The position numbers and the translations under genes were made by a program. 64,000 nucleotides of DNA from G963674835 sp963674835. Lineage in GTDB: Bacteria; Planctomycetota; Planctomycetia; Pirellulales; Thermoguttaceae. Shown here in pieces: positions 25,963-34,333 of the stretch (positions are counted from its first letter, which is position 1; each line of letters begins with the position of its first letter). A model generated the notes under the pieces. The model worked only from the letters and a program-made list of their open reading frames with translations, did not search any database and was not told the origin of the DNA. The stretch covers positions 1 to 64,000 of the forward strand of contig CAXXKC010000001.1 in NCBI GenBank assembly GCA_963674835.2, read 5' to 3'.

Positions 25963-26964
25963 CTACCGGACGCGCACCGCCGTGCAAAGGAGAGGAGACA
26001 CTTCGGGGTCATGAAGATGGTCGATTTGGAAGCCGGCATCTTCGATGATCCCGCAGAACTCCTTGGTTTTCATGGGATGGTCATGCCACGGCGTAAGTGC
26101 GTCGAAAGTGGTGCACTTTTCTAGTTCCAAGAGTTGTTCACTGCTCAGAGCTTCGGTTTCCGTGTAGATGTGCATATGGTCGAACGGAACGAATCGGTAC
26201 GCGAAGTGATTGAGGGGCCACTGCGCGTAGAGACGGGCATTCAGCCAGTGGAGGGCCGGCCCGCAGTGCTCGACATACCAATACACCCACTCCAGCGGCA
26301 ACCGCTTGGCGAGCCACCGGTACTTGTATCTCCATTCAGCCATTCTCTGCCGAGAGCGCTTGTAGCAGTGAGCGAACAAGATGCCACCTGGCTTGACTTT
26401 GGCACAGACGCGCCGAAGCGCCGTGGCCGGGTTGGGGGTGTGCTGAAGAACGCGATGGCAGAAGACGATGTCGAACGACCGATCCGCATAGGGCATGTCG
26501 AGAATGGACGCCTGCGAAATGACCAGGCGGTCATCTTCAAGGTACTTGATCGCCCGCTCGACTGCCGTGCTGATGTCGAATGAGTGGATCTCAGAAAACG
26601 GCATTGTGAGCAGAGCTTCCGTATCGTCGCCTCCGCCCATGCCACACTCAAGAATGGTCTTGCCGACAAGATCATACTCGTCGAAGTGGGTCCGCCGCAT
26701 GATCTCGTCTCTGAGGCGGTAGCCTTCGCCTCGCGAGTCGCTACGGATCGTGTCCCACTTCTTCCATTGCCACGCGAAGCTCTCAGCGTAATTGTCTTTC
26801 TGCTTCACGAACCGCGGAACACCATCCACGATCGGTGCGACGATGCGCTGAGTCTGCTCGCCGACCAGTGAACCGTCTCGCTGGACCAGCGCTTCTCCAG
26901 TGCTTGGATCAACGAATGGTACGGTAGCTCGGGACCGTGCCATTTCGAGTTTCTGCGTGGTCAT
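25963..26964 (-). CDS. SAM-dependent class I methyltransferase
   Basis: The 333-residue protein has an N-terminal Trm112-like/zinc-less segment (PFVDPSTGEALVQRDGSLV, about residues 15-50). A Rossmann methyltransferase domain follows with motif I TILECGMGGGDDTEAL, the acidic strand IHSFDIS, VISQASILDMPYADRSFDIV and HRVLQHTPNPATALR, and then KPGGILFAH. The pattern is of the UbiE/COQ5-like small-molecule group. The C-terminal half is rich in Trp and Tyr and may bind a large or lipid-like substrate, but the substrate is unknown. I chose the ATG at 26964; an upstream ATG at 27018 is possible. The ISKra4 element ends only 100 bases past its stop and did not disrupt it. Confidence 0.85.
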   Translation of the reverse strand: MTTQKLEMARSRATVPFVDPSTGEALVQRDGSLVGEQTQRIVAPIVDGVPRFVKQKDNYAESFAWQWKKWDTIRSDSRGEGYRLRDEIMRRTHFDEYDLVGKTILECGMGGGDDTEALLTMPFSEIHSFDISTAVERAIKYLEDDRLVISQASILDMPYADRSFDIVFCHRVLQHTPNPATALRRVCAKVKPGGILFAHCYKRSRQRMAEWRYKYRWLAKRLPLEWVYWYVEHCGPALHWLNARLYAQWPLNHFAYRFVPFDHMHIYTETEALSSEQLLELEKCTTFDALTPWHDHPMKTKEFCGIIEDAGFQIDHLHDPEVSPLLCTAVRVR

Positions 26965-27059
26965 GTAGCGTTCTCTGGTGCAAACCCCGATACGCCATAT
27001 GAACCCACGGTATACCACATAATAGCGGTGTCAACCCCCCATGCATCGTCCGCCGTGCC

Positions 27060-28091
27060 TTAAAAACCAGTTGCCGGGCGGAGCCAAGCGGCCAGGTCCT
27101 TGGCGGAGTAGGTGATGATGATGGAGGCGCCGGCGCGGCGGATGGCCAGGAGGGATTCGAGAATAGCGGCTTTTTCGTCGAGCCATCCCAGCCGGGCGGC
27201 CGCCTTGATCATGCTGTATTCGCCGGAGACGTTGTAAGCAGCCAGGGGGACGCCGGGGAAGCGTTGGCGAACCTGGCAGAGGATGTCGAGGTATGGAAGG
27301 GCCGGTTTGACCATGACGATGTCGGCGCCTTCGGCCACGTCGAGTTCGACTTCGCGGAGCGCCTGTTGGGCCGATGCGGCCGGATCCATCTGGTAGCTGC
27401 GGCGGTCGCCGAACTGTGGGGCGCTTTGGGCAGCATCGCGGAAGGGACCGTAGAAGGCGCTGGCGTACTTGGCGCTGTAGCTCATGATGGGCAAGTGGTC
27501 GAAGCCGGCAGTGTCGAGGGCATCGCGGATGGCGCCGACCATGCCGTCGATCATGCCGCTGGGGGCGAGGACGTCGGCGCCGGCGCGGGCGTGGGCCAGG
27601 GCCTGGCGGGCGAGCATCGCGAGCGTGGCGTCGTTGTCGACGTCGGTTCTGCCCGACTTGTCGGTCAGCGCGCCGCAGTGTCCGTGGTCGGTGTATTCGC
27701 AGAAGCAGACGTCGGTAATCACGAGCAGATCGGGGGCGGCTTGCTTGACGGCACGGATCGCCTGGGGAATGATGCCCGAGTCGCTCATGGCGTCGCTACC
27801 CAGAGCGTCCTTATGTTCCGGGATTCCGAAGAGAAGGACTCCGCCGAGGCCGAGCTGGGCGATCTGGCGGATCTCGTCGCCGAGAAGATCGGGGGAGAGC
27901 TGGAAATGGCCGGGGAGCGAGGCGATTTCGCGTCGGATGCCGGTTCCGGCGTGAACGAACAGAGGGAGGATCATCTGGGAGGGCGAGAGGGTGGTTTCAC
28001 AGACGAGGCTGCGCACGGCGGGGTGCTGGCGGAGCCGGCGGAGCCGCGTGGTGGGAAAGCGGGGTTGCTCGGGCGAGCCGTGCGATGACAT
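27060..28091 (-). CDS. hemB: Porphobilinogen synthase (delta-aminolevulinic acid dehydratase)
   Basis: The 343-residue enzyme condenses two 5-aminolevulinate molecules into porphobilinogen in tetrapyrrole synthesis. The two Schiff-base lysines are visible in SYSAKYASAFYGPFRDAA (near residue 204) and in VMVKPALPYLDIL (near 258). The metal-site region reads VITDVCFCEYTDHGHCGA with cysteines in the zinc-type CxxxxxDHGHCG arrangement, so a zinc enzyme is expected rather than the magnesium form. MILPLFVHAG and the N-terminal RLRRLRQHPAVR arm are typical. It is cytoplasmic. The gene lies 82 bases upstream... on the minus strand relative to the kinase gene's 3' end, so it may be read from a transcript that continues from the kinase. 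Confidence 0.97.
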   Translation of the reverse strand: MSSHGSPEQPRFPTTRLRRLRQHPAVRSLVCETTLSPSQMILPLFVHAGTGIRREIASLPGHFQLSPDLLGDEIRQIAQLGLGGVLLFGIPEHKDALGSDAMSDSGIIPQAIRAVKQAAPDLLVITDVCFCEYTDHGHCGALTDKSGRTDVDNDATLAMLARQALAHARAGADVLAPSGMIDGMVGAIRDALDTAGFDHLPIMSYSAKYASAFYGPFRDAAQSAPQFGDRRSYQMDPAASAQQALREVELDVAEGADIVMVKPALPYLDILCQVRQRFPGVPLAAYNVSGEYSMIKAAARLGWLDEKAAILESLLAIRRAGASIIITYSAKDLAAWLRPATGF

Positions 28092-28173
28092 GAGGCGGAT
28101 TCTCCGTGAAACCGGATGCAGGGGAACAGCGTTTCGCGATGCCGTGGATGGGGCGCAACCGGCGGTCGCGCGA

Positions 28174-30051
28174 TCACTCGGCTTGTTTTTTCGAATCGTC
28201 CTTCGGTTGCGGGGACGCGGACGGCTCGGGCACCGACGCGAGGCCCTTGCGGGCGCGATCGACGGCGTCGACCGCCCACGGCTTTTCGGAATAGAGCTCG
28301 ATGACCGCCTGCCACATGTGGCGCGCGCGCTGGGGATCGGTCTTGGAGACTTTGTCGGCGACGTCGAGGCGGTCGGTGAGCATTTCTCGATAGTCTTGGG
28401 TGGGCTGCTTCAATTCCTTCTTGAGCTGATCGAGGCGGCGGCGGGCCAATTCCAGGCATTTGCCGGTGAGGCCGCCAGCGTCGCGGCGGTGGTTGTAAAG
28501 GTCGACGACCGCTTGAAGCTTGACGACCGCTAGGTCGGGGTCGATCGCCGCGTAGTTGCGAGCCTCTTGATAGGCGCGCTCGATGGGGAGCAGGTTGCCC
28601 GAGCGGGTCCACCCGCGCATGCGGAGGTTGAACTGGGTCTCCATCTGGTCGAGCTCGATCTCGCGGGCGTAGTCGCGGAGTGTGTCGGCGCGGGGATCGT
28701 CGGAGAAGCGGACGAGGAACTTGTCGATGTCGCCCGCGGCGGCGCGCAGCGATTCGATGGAGTTGTCGGCGGTTTCGGCAGTAATCTTCGCGTAGAGCCG
28801 GTCGGCAGAGGGCGGACGCAGGAAGTACCAGGCCCCGAGACCCATGATGACCAGCGCGCCGGCGAGTGCCCAGGTGTGCGGGGAGACCAAGGGCGCGTGG
28901 TGTTCGTCGACCTCGTGTCGGTCCAGATCCTCTTCCGGCACGACGACGAAGCGGTCAGTCTGCTTCTGCTCCTCTTCGGGCTGTTCCTTGGGGAGGATGT
29001 CGTAGCCGGGCTCGAAAGCCTGGAAGGCGGCCGTTTCGCGTGTTTCGGGGAGGTTGCTACGCGGAGCGTTAGCGTCGAAGGAGAGGGACGGTTGCGGAGA
29101 GCCGCCTGGCACGGTGCGGGTGGGCGGCATCTGGTGAAGCTCGGTTCGATCGGGATCCTGGGTAGAGGTCTGCGGATCGAAATCGACGTCGGCAGTCGTT
29201 GCCTTGTCGGCGCCGGGCGGGTGTTCGGAGATCGATAGGTCCTGGAGCATGGCCTGCAGGCGGCGTCCGAGGATCATGGCGTTGGCGATGCGCTTGTCGG
29301 GGTCCTTTTCCAGAAGCTCGCCGATGATGTGTTCGAGTTCGTCGGGGACTCCGAAGGCGTAGCGCGAAACGGGATCGGGCTTGGCGGACCGCTGCAGATT
29401 GAGCATCTCGGGGATGGATCGGGCCTTGAACGGCGCGCGGCCGGCGAGCAGTGCGAAGAGGACGCCGCCGAGACTGTAGAGATCGGTGCGGGGGCCGACC
29501 GGACGGGCGTCGGCCTGTTCGGGGGCCATGTACTCGACGCTGCCGAGCACGCTGCCGACGGCGGTGAGTTGTGTGATGCCGAACAGCCGGGCGATGCCGA
29601 AGTCGGAGAGCTTGACCTGGTTGTCGCGAGTGAGGAGGAGATTGGCCGGCTTGATGTCGCGATGGATGATACCGCGGTCGTGGGCGTGACGCAGCGCGTG
29701 GCAGGTCTGAATGGCGATGAGGGTGACCTCGCGCCAATCGAAGCGGCGGCCGTCGTGGAGTTCGTCCTCGAGGCTGCGTCCGTCGACCAACTCCATGGCG
29801 TAGTAGAGCTGGCCTTCCTGCTCGCCGAAGGCCAGCAGACGGACGATGTTGGGATGGCGGAGCTTGCGGAGGGTCTCGATCTCGATTTCGAAACGCTGGC
29901 GGAAATCGGTTTCGCGAGACAGGCCCGGGACGAGGCTTTTGAGGGCGACGGGCTCGTCGGTCTCGACGTTGACGGCCTGGTAGACCGCGCCCATTCCGCC
30001 TCGACCGAGCAGGCGCACAATCCGGTACGGGCCGAACTGCTCCGGAGTCAT
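28174..30051 (-). CDS. PknB-type transmembrane Ser/Thr protein kinase
   Basis: The 625-residue protein starts at the ATG at 30051 with AGAGGG a few bases upstream; the longer open frame to 30369 crosses the divergent gene. The kinase domain (about residues 8-270) has the P-loop GRGGMGAVY, catalytic lysine in PVALKSL (K38), HRDIKPANLLL, DFGIARLFG and the APE motif (YMAPEQ). A proline/charged linker leads to one transmembrane helix near residues 393-410 (WALAGALVIMGLGAWYF) and a helical, TPR-like C-terminal domain of ~210 residues outside the membrane. Such kinases phosphorylate proteins in response to external signals; the signal is unknown. It diverges from truB. Confidence 0.94.
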   Translation of the reverse strand: MTPEQFGPYRIVRLLGRGGMGAVYQAVNVETDEPVALKSLVPGLSRETDFRQRFEIEIETLRKLRHPNIVRLLAFGEQEGQLYYAMELVDGRSLEDELHDGRRFDWREVTLIAIQTCHALRHAHDRGIIHRDIKPANLLLTRDNQVKLSDFGIARLFGITQLTAVGSVLGSVEYMAPEQADARPVGPRTDLYSLGGVLFALLAGRAPFKARSIPEMLNLQRSAKPDPVSRYAFGVPDELEHIIGELLEKDPDKRIANAMILGRRLQAMLQDLSISEHPPGADKATTADVDFDPQTSTQDPDRTELHQMPPTRTVPGGSPQPSLSFDANAPRSNLPETRETAAFQAFEPGYDILPKEQPEEEQKQTDRFVVVPEEDLDRHEVDEHHAPLVSPHTWALAGALVIMGLGAWYFLRPPSADRLYAKITAETADNSIESLRAAAGDIDKFLVRFSDDPRADTLRDYAREIELDQMETQFNLRMRGWTRSGNLLPIERAYQEARNYAAIDPDLAVVKLQAVVDLYNHRRDAGGLTGKCLELARRRLDQLKKELKQPTQDYREMLTDRLDVADKVSKTDPQRARHMWQAVIELYSEKPWAVDAVDRARKGLASVPEPSASPQPKDDSKKQAE

Positions 30052-30139
30052 GGTGACCCTCTGGTGGATGGTTGCCGTTACGTAGTTCCATGGTAATGTC
30101 TGCGTGCGGGCGGTGCCAATAGGTCGATAGAAGGGTAAG

Positions 30140-31084
30140 ATGGTCCGACGGGACTCGGTCGGCGGCGAAAAATGGAATGAGATGAGAGGTGAACGGTTGG
30201 GTGAAGTGGGTCGCGACGGATTGCTGAATGTCGACAAGCCGACGGGGATGACGTCGCGGCAGGTGGTCGACCGGGTGCGGCGCGTCTGCGGGTGCCGCAA
30301 GGTGGGACACGCGGGAACCCTGGATCCGCTGGCGTCGGGTGTGCTGGTGGTTTGCCTGGGGCAGGCCACGCGGCTGGTGGAGTACGTGCAGCAGAGGCCG
30401 AAGCGATACGTGGCGACCTTTTTGCTGGGGCGGTGCAGTCCGACGGAGGATATCGAAGGCGAGGTAACGGAGTTGGCCGATGCGGCCGTTGCGAGCCGAG
30501 AGAAAGTGGAAGAAGCGGTGCGGCGGTTTACGGGCGAGATCTGGCAGCGGCCGCCGGCTTTCTCCGCGCTGAAGGTTGCGGGGCGAAGGGCGTACGATCT
30601 TGCACGGAAGGGGCTGCCGGTGCGGTTGGAGCCGAGAAGGATCGTGATCTACCGGCTGGAGGTGGTTGGCTATGCGTATCCGGCGCTGCAATTGGAGATT
30701 GAGTGCAGCTCGGGGACATACGTGCGGTCGCTGGGACGCGATCTGGCGGAATCGCTGGGGACCGGGGCGGTGATGTCGAGCCTGGTGCGCACCGGAATCG
30801 GTGAGTTCTCGCTGTCAGAGGCGACGGCGCTGGATCAACTCACGTCGGAGAACTGGGCCGAACGACTGTTGCCTCCGCGGAGGGCGGTCGAGCACCTGCC
30901 GTGGATGCGGCTTTCCGATGAGCAGGTGGTCGAGATTCGCGCGGGCCGGGCGATCGCGGTGGAGGGAGTGGATTGCGAGTCGGAGATTGCGGCCGACGAT
31001 GCCGAAGGCCGGTTGGTGGCGTTGCTGAAGGGGCGGGGACCGGGTCGGGTGGGACCGGTGCGGGTGTTTTCGGCTGGGAAATAG
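30140..31084 (+). CDS. truB: tRNA pseudouridine-55 synthase
   Basis: The 314-residue enzyme makes the conserved pseudouridine 55 of the T-loop in tRNAs. Visible motifs are LLNVDKPTGMTSRQVVDRVRR, the catalytic aspartate region VGHAGTLDPLASGVLVVCLG, KRYVATFLLG, FSALKVAGRRAYDLARKG and CSSGTYVRSLGRDLAESLGTGA. The C-terminal PUA-like part has WMRLSDEQVVEIRAGRAI. The ATG at 30140 has AAGG about 6 bases upstream; an internal ATG at 30182 is an alternative start and the catalytic domain begins just after it. The 88-base gap to the divergent kinase gene must hold both promoters. The usual rbfA or ribF neighbours are not seen. Confidence 0.95.
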   Translation: MVRRDSVGGEKWNEMRGERLGEVGRDGLLNVDKPTGMTSRQVVDRVRRVCGCRKVGHAGTLDPLASGVLVVCLGQATRLVEYVQQRPKRYVATFLLGRCSPTEDIEGEVTELADAAVASREKVEEAVRRFTGEIWQRPPAFSALKVAGRRAYDLARKGLPVRLEPRRIVIYRLEVVGYAYPALQLEIECSSGTYVRSLGRDLAESLGTGAVMSSLVRTGIGEFSLSEATALDQLTSENWAERLLPPRRAVEHLPWMRLSDEQVVEIRAGRAIAVEGVDCESEIAADDAEGRLVALLKGRGPGRVGPVRVFSAGK

Positions 31085-31353
31085 GGGAAGAGCGGAAAGT
31101 GGGGAGCGGAGACTGGAAACGCTACAGCCCGGCTGGATAGGGGGGTGGATTCTGGGGTGTGTAGCGGGCTTTTCGATGATGTAGGGGAGGCGCGTGGGGG
31201 AAGGAGGACGGGGCGTTCGAGGCGGGCTGATTTGGCGACAGAGCGCGAGCCGATAGTGCAAGAGAAGGCAGGATACCGTTTCGGGCATGGACGCGCCCAG
31301 AGAAGCTCTGCCGCCAAACGGCATGCAACAGGAGGTAGGAGAGCGTTGCGTCC

Positions 31354-33930
31354 ATGCTCGAACGTCGCGATCTGAGACAAGACCTGCTTGCCCTGGCAAT
31401 GCTGGCGCTGACGGCTTTTCTGGCGGCCAGCCTGTTCACGTACAGCCCGGCGGATCCGCCCACCTCGTTGGTCCATCCGCCGAATGCGGAAGTGGCGAAC
31501 GCGTGCGGTCGTTGGGGAGCGAGGATCAGCAGCTCGCTTCTGGCCGGGTTCGGGGTCGGGGCGTACTATCTTCTGGTCTCGTTGGGGCTGGTCGTTGGGC
31601 TTCTGCTGGCCCGGCGGCGGATCACCGATCCGTATCTGCGGGTGACGGGGTGGCTGCTCTCGTTGGTCGGTTTCAGCACGTTGGCGGCAATGGCCATTCC
31701 GCAGATTTGCCCATGGCTCTGGCCGGGACCGGTCATTGGCCCGGGCGGCTACCTTGGAGCGGCTTTCAGGGGACTGCTGGAGCTGAAGTTTGCGAGCGTG
31801 GGGGCCTACATTCTCGCATCGAGTCTCATCCTCGGCGGCCTGCTGCTTTGCACCGACTATGTCGTCCTTTGGTCGCTGCTTTGGGTGACGGCAATGATCG
31901 CGAGGATCTTTGGCCGCAGCGCGTCGAACGTGGTGAAGGCCTATGCTCGGCGGTTGGGCGCACGGCGCGCGCTCCAGAACGCTTCGGCCGCCGCAGCGGA
32001 TGTCGAAGAAGAATCGGAGCAATCGGTGCGGGTTCTGAGCCGGAAGGGCGGCAGTCGGGCGGATCAGGAAAGCGACGAGGAGGAAGAGACTTCGGAGGCC
32101 AGCACGCCGGCCGAGTCGGCAAACCCGTTGCGGATCCGAAAGCCGCGGAAGTCGCGTCGCGAACAGATGATGGAGGAGATCGAGGCGACGGCGCGCGGAG
32201 GCGGCCCAACCGATTACGAGCTGCCGTCGCTCGGGTTATTGATGGAATCGGAGCCGTTTCGCTTCGAAGAGCACGAAAAGGACGTGCGGCGAAAGGCGAA
32301 GATTCTGGAGAAGACGTTTGCCGACTTCGGCTTCAACGTGCGCGTGGTCGAGATCCAGACCGGCCCGGTCATCGCGCAGTTCGAGGTCGAGCTGGAAGCC
32401 GGACTGCGGCTGAGCAAGATCACGGGGCTGGCGGACGATTTGGCGATCGCGCTGCGCGTGCCGAACGTGCGCATCGTGGCACCCATTCCCGGGAAAAACA
32501 CGGTCGGAATCGAGGTTCCCAACACGGAGCGCCAACTGGTGCGGCTGCGCGAGGTGATGGAAGAGGCGGGGCCGAAAGCCCAGTCGATGCGGATTCCGAT
32601 TTACCTGGGCAAGGACGTGTCGGGCAACCCGATGATCGTCGATCTGTCGAGCTTGCCGCACTTGTTGATCGCAGGACGAACGGGTACGGGCAAGAGCGTG
32701 TGTCTGAACTCGATCATCGTCTCGATGCTTATGGTACGTCGGCCGGACGACATCCGTATGCTGTTGATCGACCCGAAGATGGTCGAGCTGAGTCCGTACA
32801 AGCAGATACCGCACTTGATGCACCCGGTGGTAACCGACATGCGCAAGGCGGAGGCGATCCTGGCCTGGGCCGTGGAGAAGATGGAGGAGCGTTACCAGTT
32901 GCTCGCGCGGGCGGGAGTGCGGCATCTGAGCGTGTTCAACCAACTGGGCGAAGAGGAACTGCGCGAGCGGATACAGCCGGAGAGCGACGAGGAGTGGGCG
33001 CAGATTCCCAAGCACATGCCCTACATCGTGATCGTGGCCGACGAAATGGCCGACTTGATGATGACGGCGGCCAAGGAAGTGGAAGGCCACATCATCCGGC
33101 TGGCGCAAAAGAGCCGGGCGGTGGGTATCCACCTGGTGCTGGCCACTCAGAAGCCGACGGTCGACGTGATCACGGGGTTGATCAAGTCGAACCTGCCGGC
33201 ACGTATCTGCTTCGAGGTGGCGAGCCGGACGGACAGCCGCGTGGTGCTGGACGAGATGGGAGCGGAACGGCTGCTGGGAAACGGCGACTTGCTGTTCTTG
33301 TGGCCGGGAACGAGCAACCTCATCCGCGGCCAGGGAACGTATCTGAGCGACGAGGAAATCACGCATGTGATCGCGGCGGTGGCGACGACCGAGCCGCAGT
33401 TCGTAAGCGAACTGGTGCAGTTGAAGTCGCCGGAGGGCGAGGCGCAGGGGCCGCAGTTGGACAGCCGGGACGAGTTGTACGAAGCGGCGGTGGATATCGT
33501 CATTCGCGAGGGGCGTGGGAGCGTGTCCTTGCTGCAGCGGTCGTTGGGGATCGGGTACGGTCGGGCCGCACGGTTGATCGACTATATGGCCGAGGACGGG
33601 GTGGTCGGAACCTACAACGGCTCGCAGGCCCGGGAAGTGCTGATCAGCCTGGACGATTGGGAGGCAATGCACGGGGCGGGGGCATCGGCCGAGGCGGAGT
33701 CGGCTCCGAAACCCTCGAGGAACCGAATCCGCATGGAGCGTGCGCCGTCGTCGCGGGAGACCGAGGCGTCGGATTATGCGGACGAGGACGAGGAGTTCCT
33801 TGATGAGGCAGAGGAAGAGGAAGAAGAAGAAGAGGAGGAAGAGGAAGAAGAAATAGACGACGAGGAAGAATACGACGATGAGGTAGACGAGGACGGGGAC
33901 GAAGAGAGCTGGGTCGTAGAGAGCGCCTAG
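31354..33930 (+). CDS. ftsK: FtsK/SpoIIIE-type DNA translocase with long acidic tail
   Basis: The 858-residue protein has four or five transmembrane helices in residues 1-185, starting LLALAMLALTAFLAASLF. A short acidic linker follows, then the alpha/beta motor: IAGRTGTGKSV is the Walker A (near residue 445), VIVADEMADLMM the Walker B, and the LATQKPTVDVITGLIKSNLP segment is highly typical. The winged-helix gamma domain is about residues 705-770 (GSVSLLQRSLGIGYGRAARL) and would read KOPS-like sequences. The protein pumps chromosome ends through the septum. Unlike most homologues it continues for some 85 residues into an almost purely Glu/Asp tail (run of E from about residue 820). GGAG is 7-8 bases before a region of possible starts. 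Confidence 0.95.
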   Translation: MLERRDLRQDLLALAMLALTAFLAASLFTYSPADPPTSLVHPPNAEVANACGRWGARISSSLLAGFGVGAYYLLVSLGLVVGLLLARRRITDPYLRVTGWLLSLVGFSTLAAMAIPQICPWLWPGPVIGPGGYLGAAFRGLLELKFASVGAYILASSLILGGLLLCTDYVVLWSLLWVTAMIARIFGRSASNVVKAYARRLGARRALQNASAAAADVEEESEQSVRVLSRKGGSRADQESDEEEETSEASTPAESANPLRIRKPRKSRREQMMEEIEATARGGGPTDYELPSLGLLMESEPFRFEEHEKDVRRKAKILEKTFADFGFNVRVVEIQTGPVIAQFEVELEAGLRLSKITGLADDLAIALRVPNVRIVAPIPGKNTVGIEVPNTERQLVRLREVMEEAGPKAQSMRIPIYLGKDVSGNPMIVDLSSLPHLLIAGRTGTGKSVCLNSIIVSMLMVRRPDDIRMLLIDPKMVELSPYKQIPHLMHPVVTDMRKAEAILAWAVEKMEERYQLLARAGVRHLSVFNQLGEEELRERIQPESDEEWAQIPKHMPYIVIVADEMADLMMTAAKEVEGHIIRLAQKSRAVGIHLVLATQKPTVDVITGLIKSNLPARICFEVASRTDSRVVLDEMGAERLLGNGDLLFLWPGTSNLIRGQGTYLSDEEITHVIAAVATTEPQFVSELVQLKSPEGEAQGPQLDSRDELYEAAVDIVIREGRGSVSLLQRSLGIGYGRAARLIDYMAEDGVVGTYNGSQAREVLISLDDWEAMHGAGASAEAESAPKPSRNRIRMERAPSSRETEASDYADEDEEFLDEAEEEEEEEEEEEEEEIDDEEEYDDEVDEDGDEESWVVESA

Positions 33931-33987
33931 GATCGGGAGATGCCCCTTGCGTGGGGATTTGGCGAGTTCTGCTGGATTTTCCGGGCG

Positions 33988-34016
33988 TTGACAGGGTGCA
34001 AGTGTGTCCCTATGTT
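33988..34016 (+). promoter_or_regulatory. Consensus-like sigma-70 promoter for the cimA leader
   Basis: TTGACA at 33988-33993 and TATGTT at 34011-34016 are separated by exactly 17 bases. Transcription would begin near 34023, giving a leader of about 310 bases before cimA. Confidence 0.65.
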
Positions 34017-34038
34017 TAAGGATTCTGGTGAAGTGGTG

Positions 34039-34080
34039 CATGCCCTCACCCCCTGCCCCTGTCGCGCAAGCGGGCGAGGG
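34039..34080. repeat. GCAAGCGGGCGAGG-type dispersed repeat, copy 1
   Basis: TGCCCTCACCCC followed by CGCAAGCGGGCGAGGGG folds into an imperfect hairpin. Diverged relatives are at 53122-53165 and 56187-56226, and a part is near 45010. It would lie inside the cimA leader RNA. Confidence 0.6.
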
Positions 34081-34125
34081 GAGACGGATTTGGGGGCGTT
34101 TTGAGTTATGGTGTTTGGAGCGATC

Positions 34126-34236
34126 GTGAGCGAGTCGATGCCTTCGCAGTTGCCCATCCCCCTACGCTGCTTTTGGCCCGGCGACGTCGGCGTCGTCGGT
34201 GTCATTGTAGTGATTATTGGGCGGGAGGGGCCGTAA
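34126..34236 (+). CDS. Leader peptide rich in Val/Ile codons, cimA attenuator
   Basis: A short frame of 36 residues (GTG at 34126, GGAG 5 bases upstream; in-frame ATGs at 34138 and 34108 are alternatives) contains V-G-V-V-G-V-I-V-V-I-I, nine Val or Ile residues in eleven codons at 34186-34218. It ends ...GREGP with TAA at 34234. It lies between the promoter at 33988 and a T8 terminator at 34271-34304, upstream of cimA. In known ilv and leu leader peptides, ribosomes stall at such codons when charged tRNA is scarce. The peptide itself is expected to have no other function. Coding status is inferred from the codon run, ribosome site and flanking RNA structure. Confidence 0.75.
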   Translation: MSESMPSQLPIPLRCFWPGDVGVVGVIVVIIGREGP

Positions 34237-34304
34237 GGGCGTCCGACCGGTGCGAGACCGATCCAAGTCAGCCCTGAGGCCCGAGGCCTGAGGGCATTTT
34301 TTTT
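34229..34304 (+). promoter_or_regulatory. Transcription attenuator: mutually exclusive antiterminator and terminator
   Basis: The terminator is GCCCT-G-AGGCC / GGCCT-G-AGGGC (34271-34281 with 34285-34295, one G.G mismatch, 3-base loop) followed by A and eight T (34297-34304). The left arm can instead pair with GGCC...AGGGC at 34229-34240 (4 + 5 base pairs around a small internal loop). That competing strand covers the leader peptide's stop codon, so a ribosome finishing the peptide would mask it and allow termination, whereas one stalled on the Val/Ile codons would leave it free to block the terminator. A further GGCCC at 34175-34179 can pair with GGGCC at 34228-34232 as the 1:2 helix. Confidence 0.75.
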
Positions 34305-34333
34305 GTGCCTAGAGAGCACAGTCGAGGGTTGAG

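Noticed and set aside
26584..26871. Plus-strand small frames over the methyltransferase
   Set aside because: Antisense to a gene with clear methyltransferase motifs.
32236..34041. 601-codon minus-strand frame over ftsK
   Set aside because: Composition (His, Arg, Asp, Val) is the complement of ftsK codons, and the plus-strand gene has clear motifs.
34200..34270. tRNA or small structured RNA before cimA
   Set aside because: No T-loop GGTTCGAATCC pattern or acceptor stem; the hairpins are better explained as attenuator stems.
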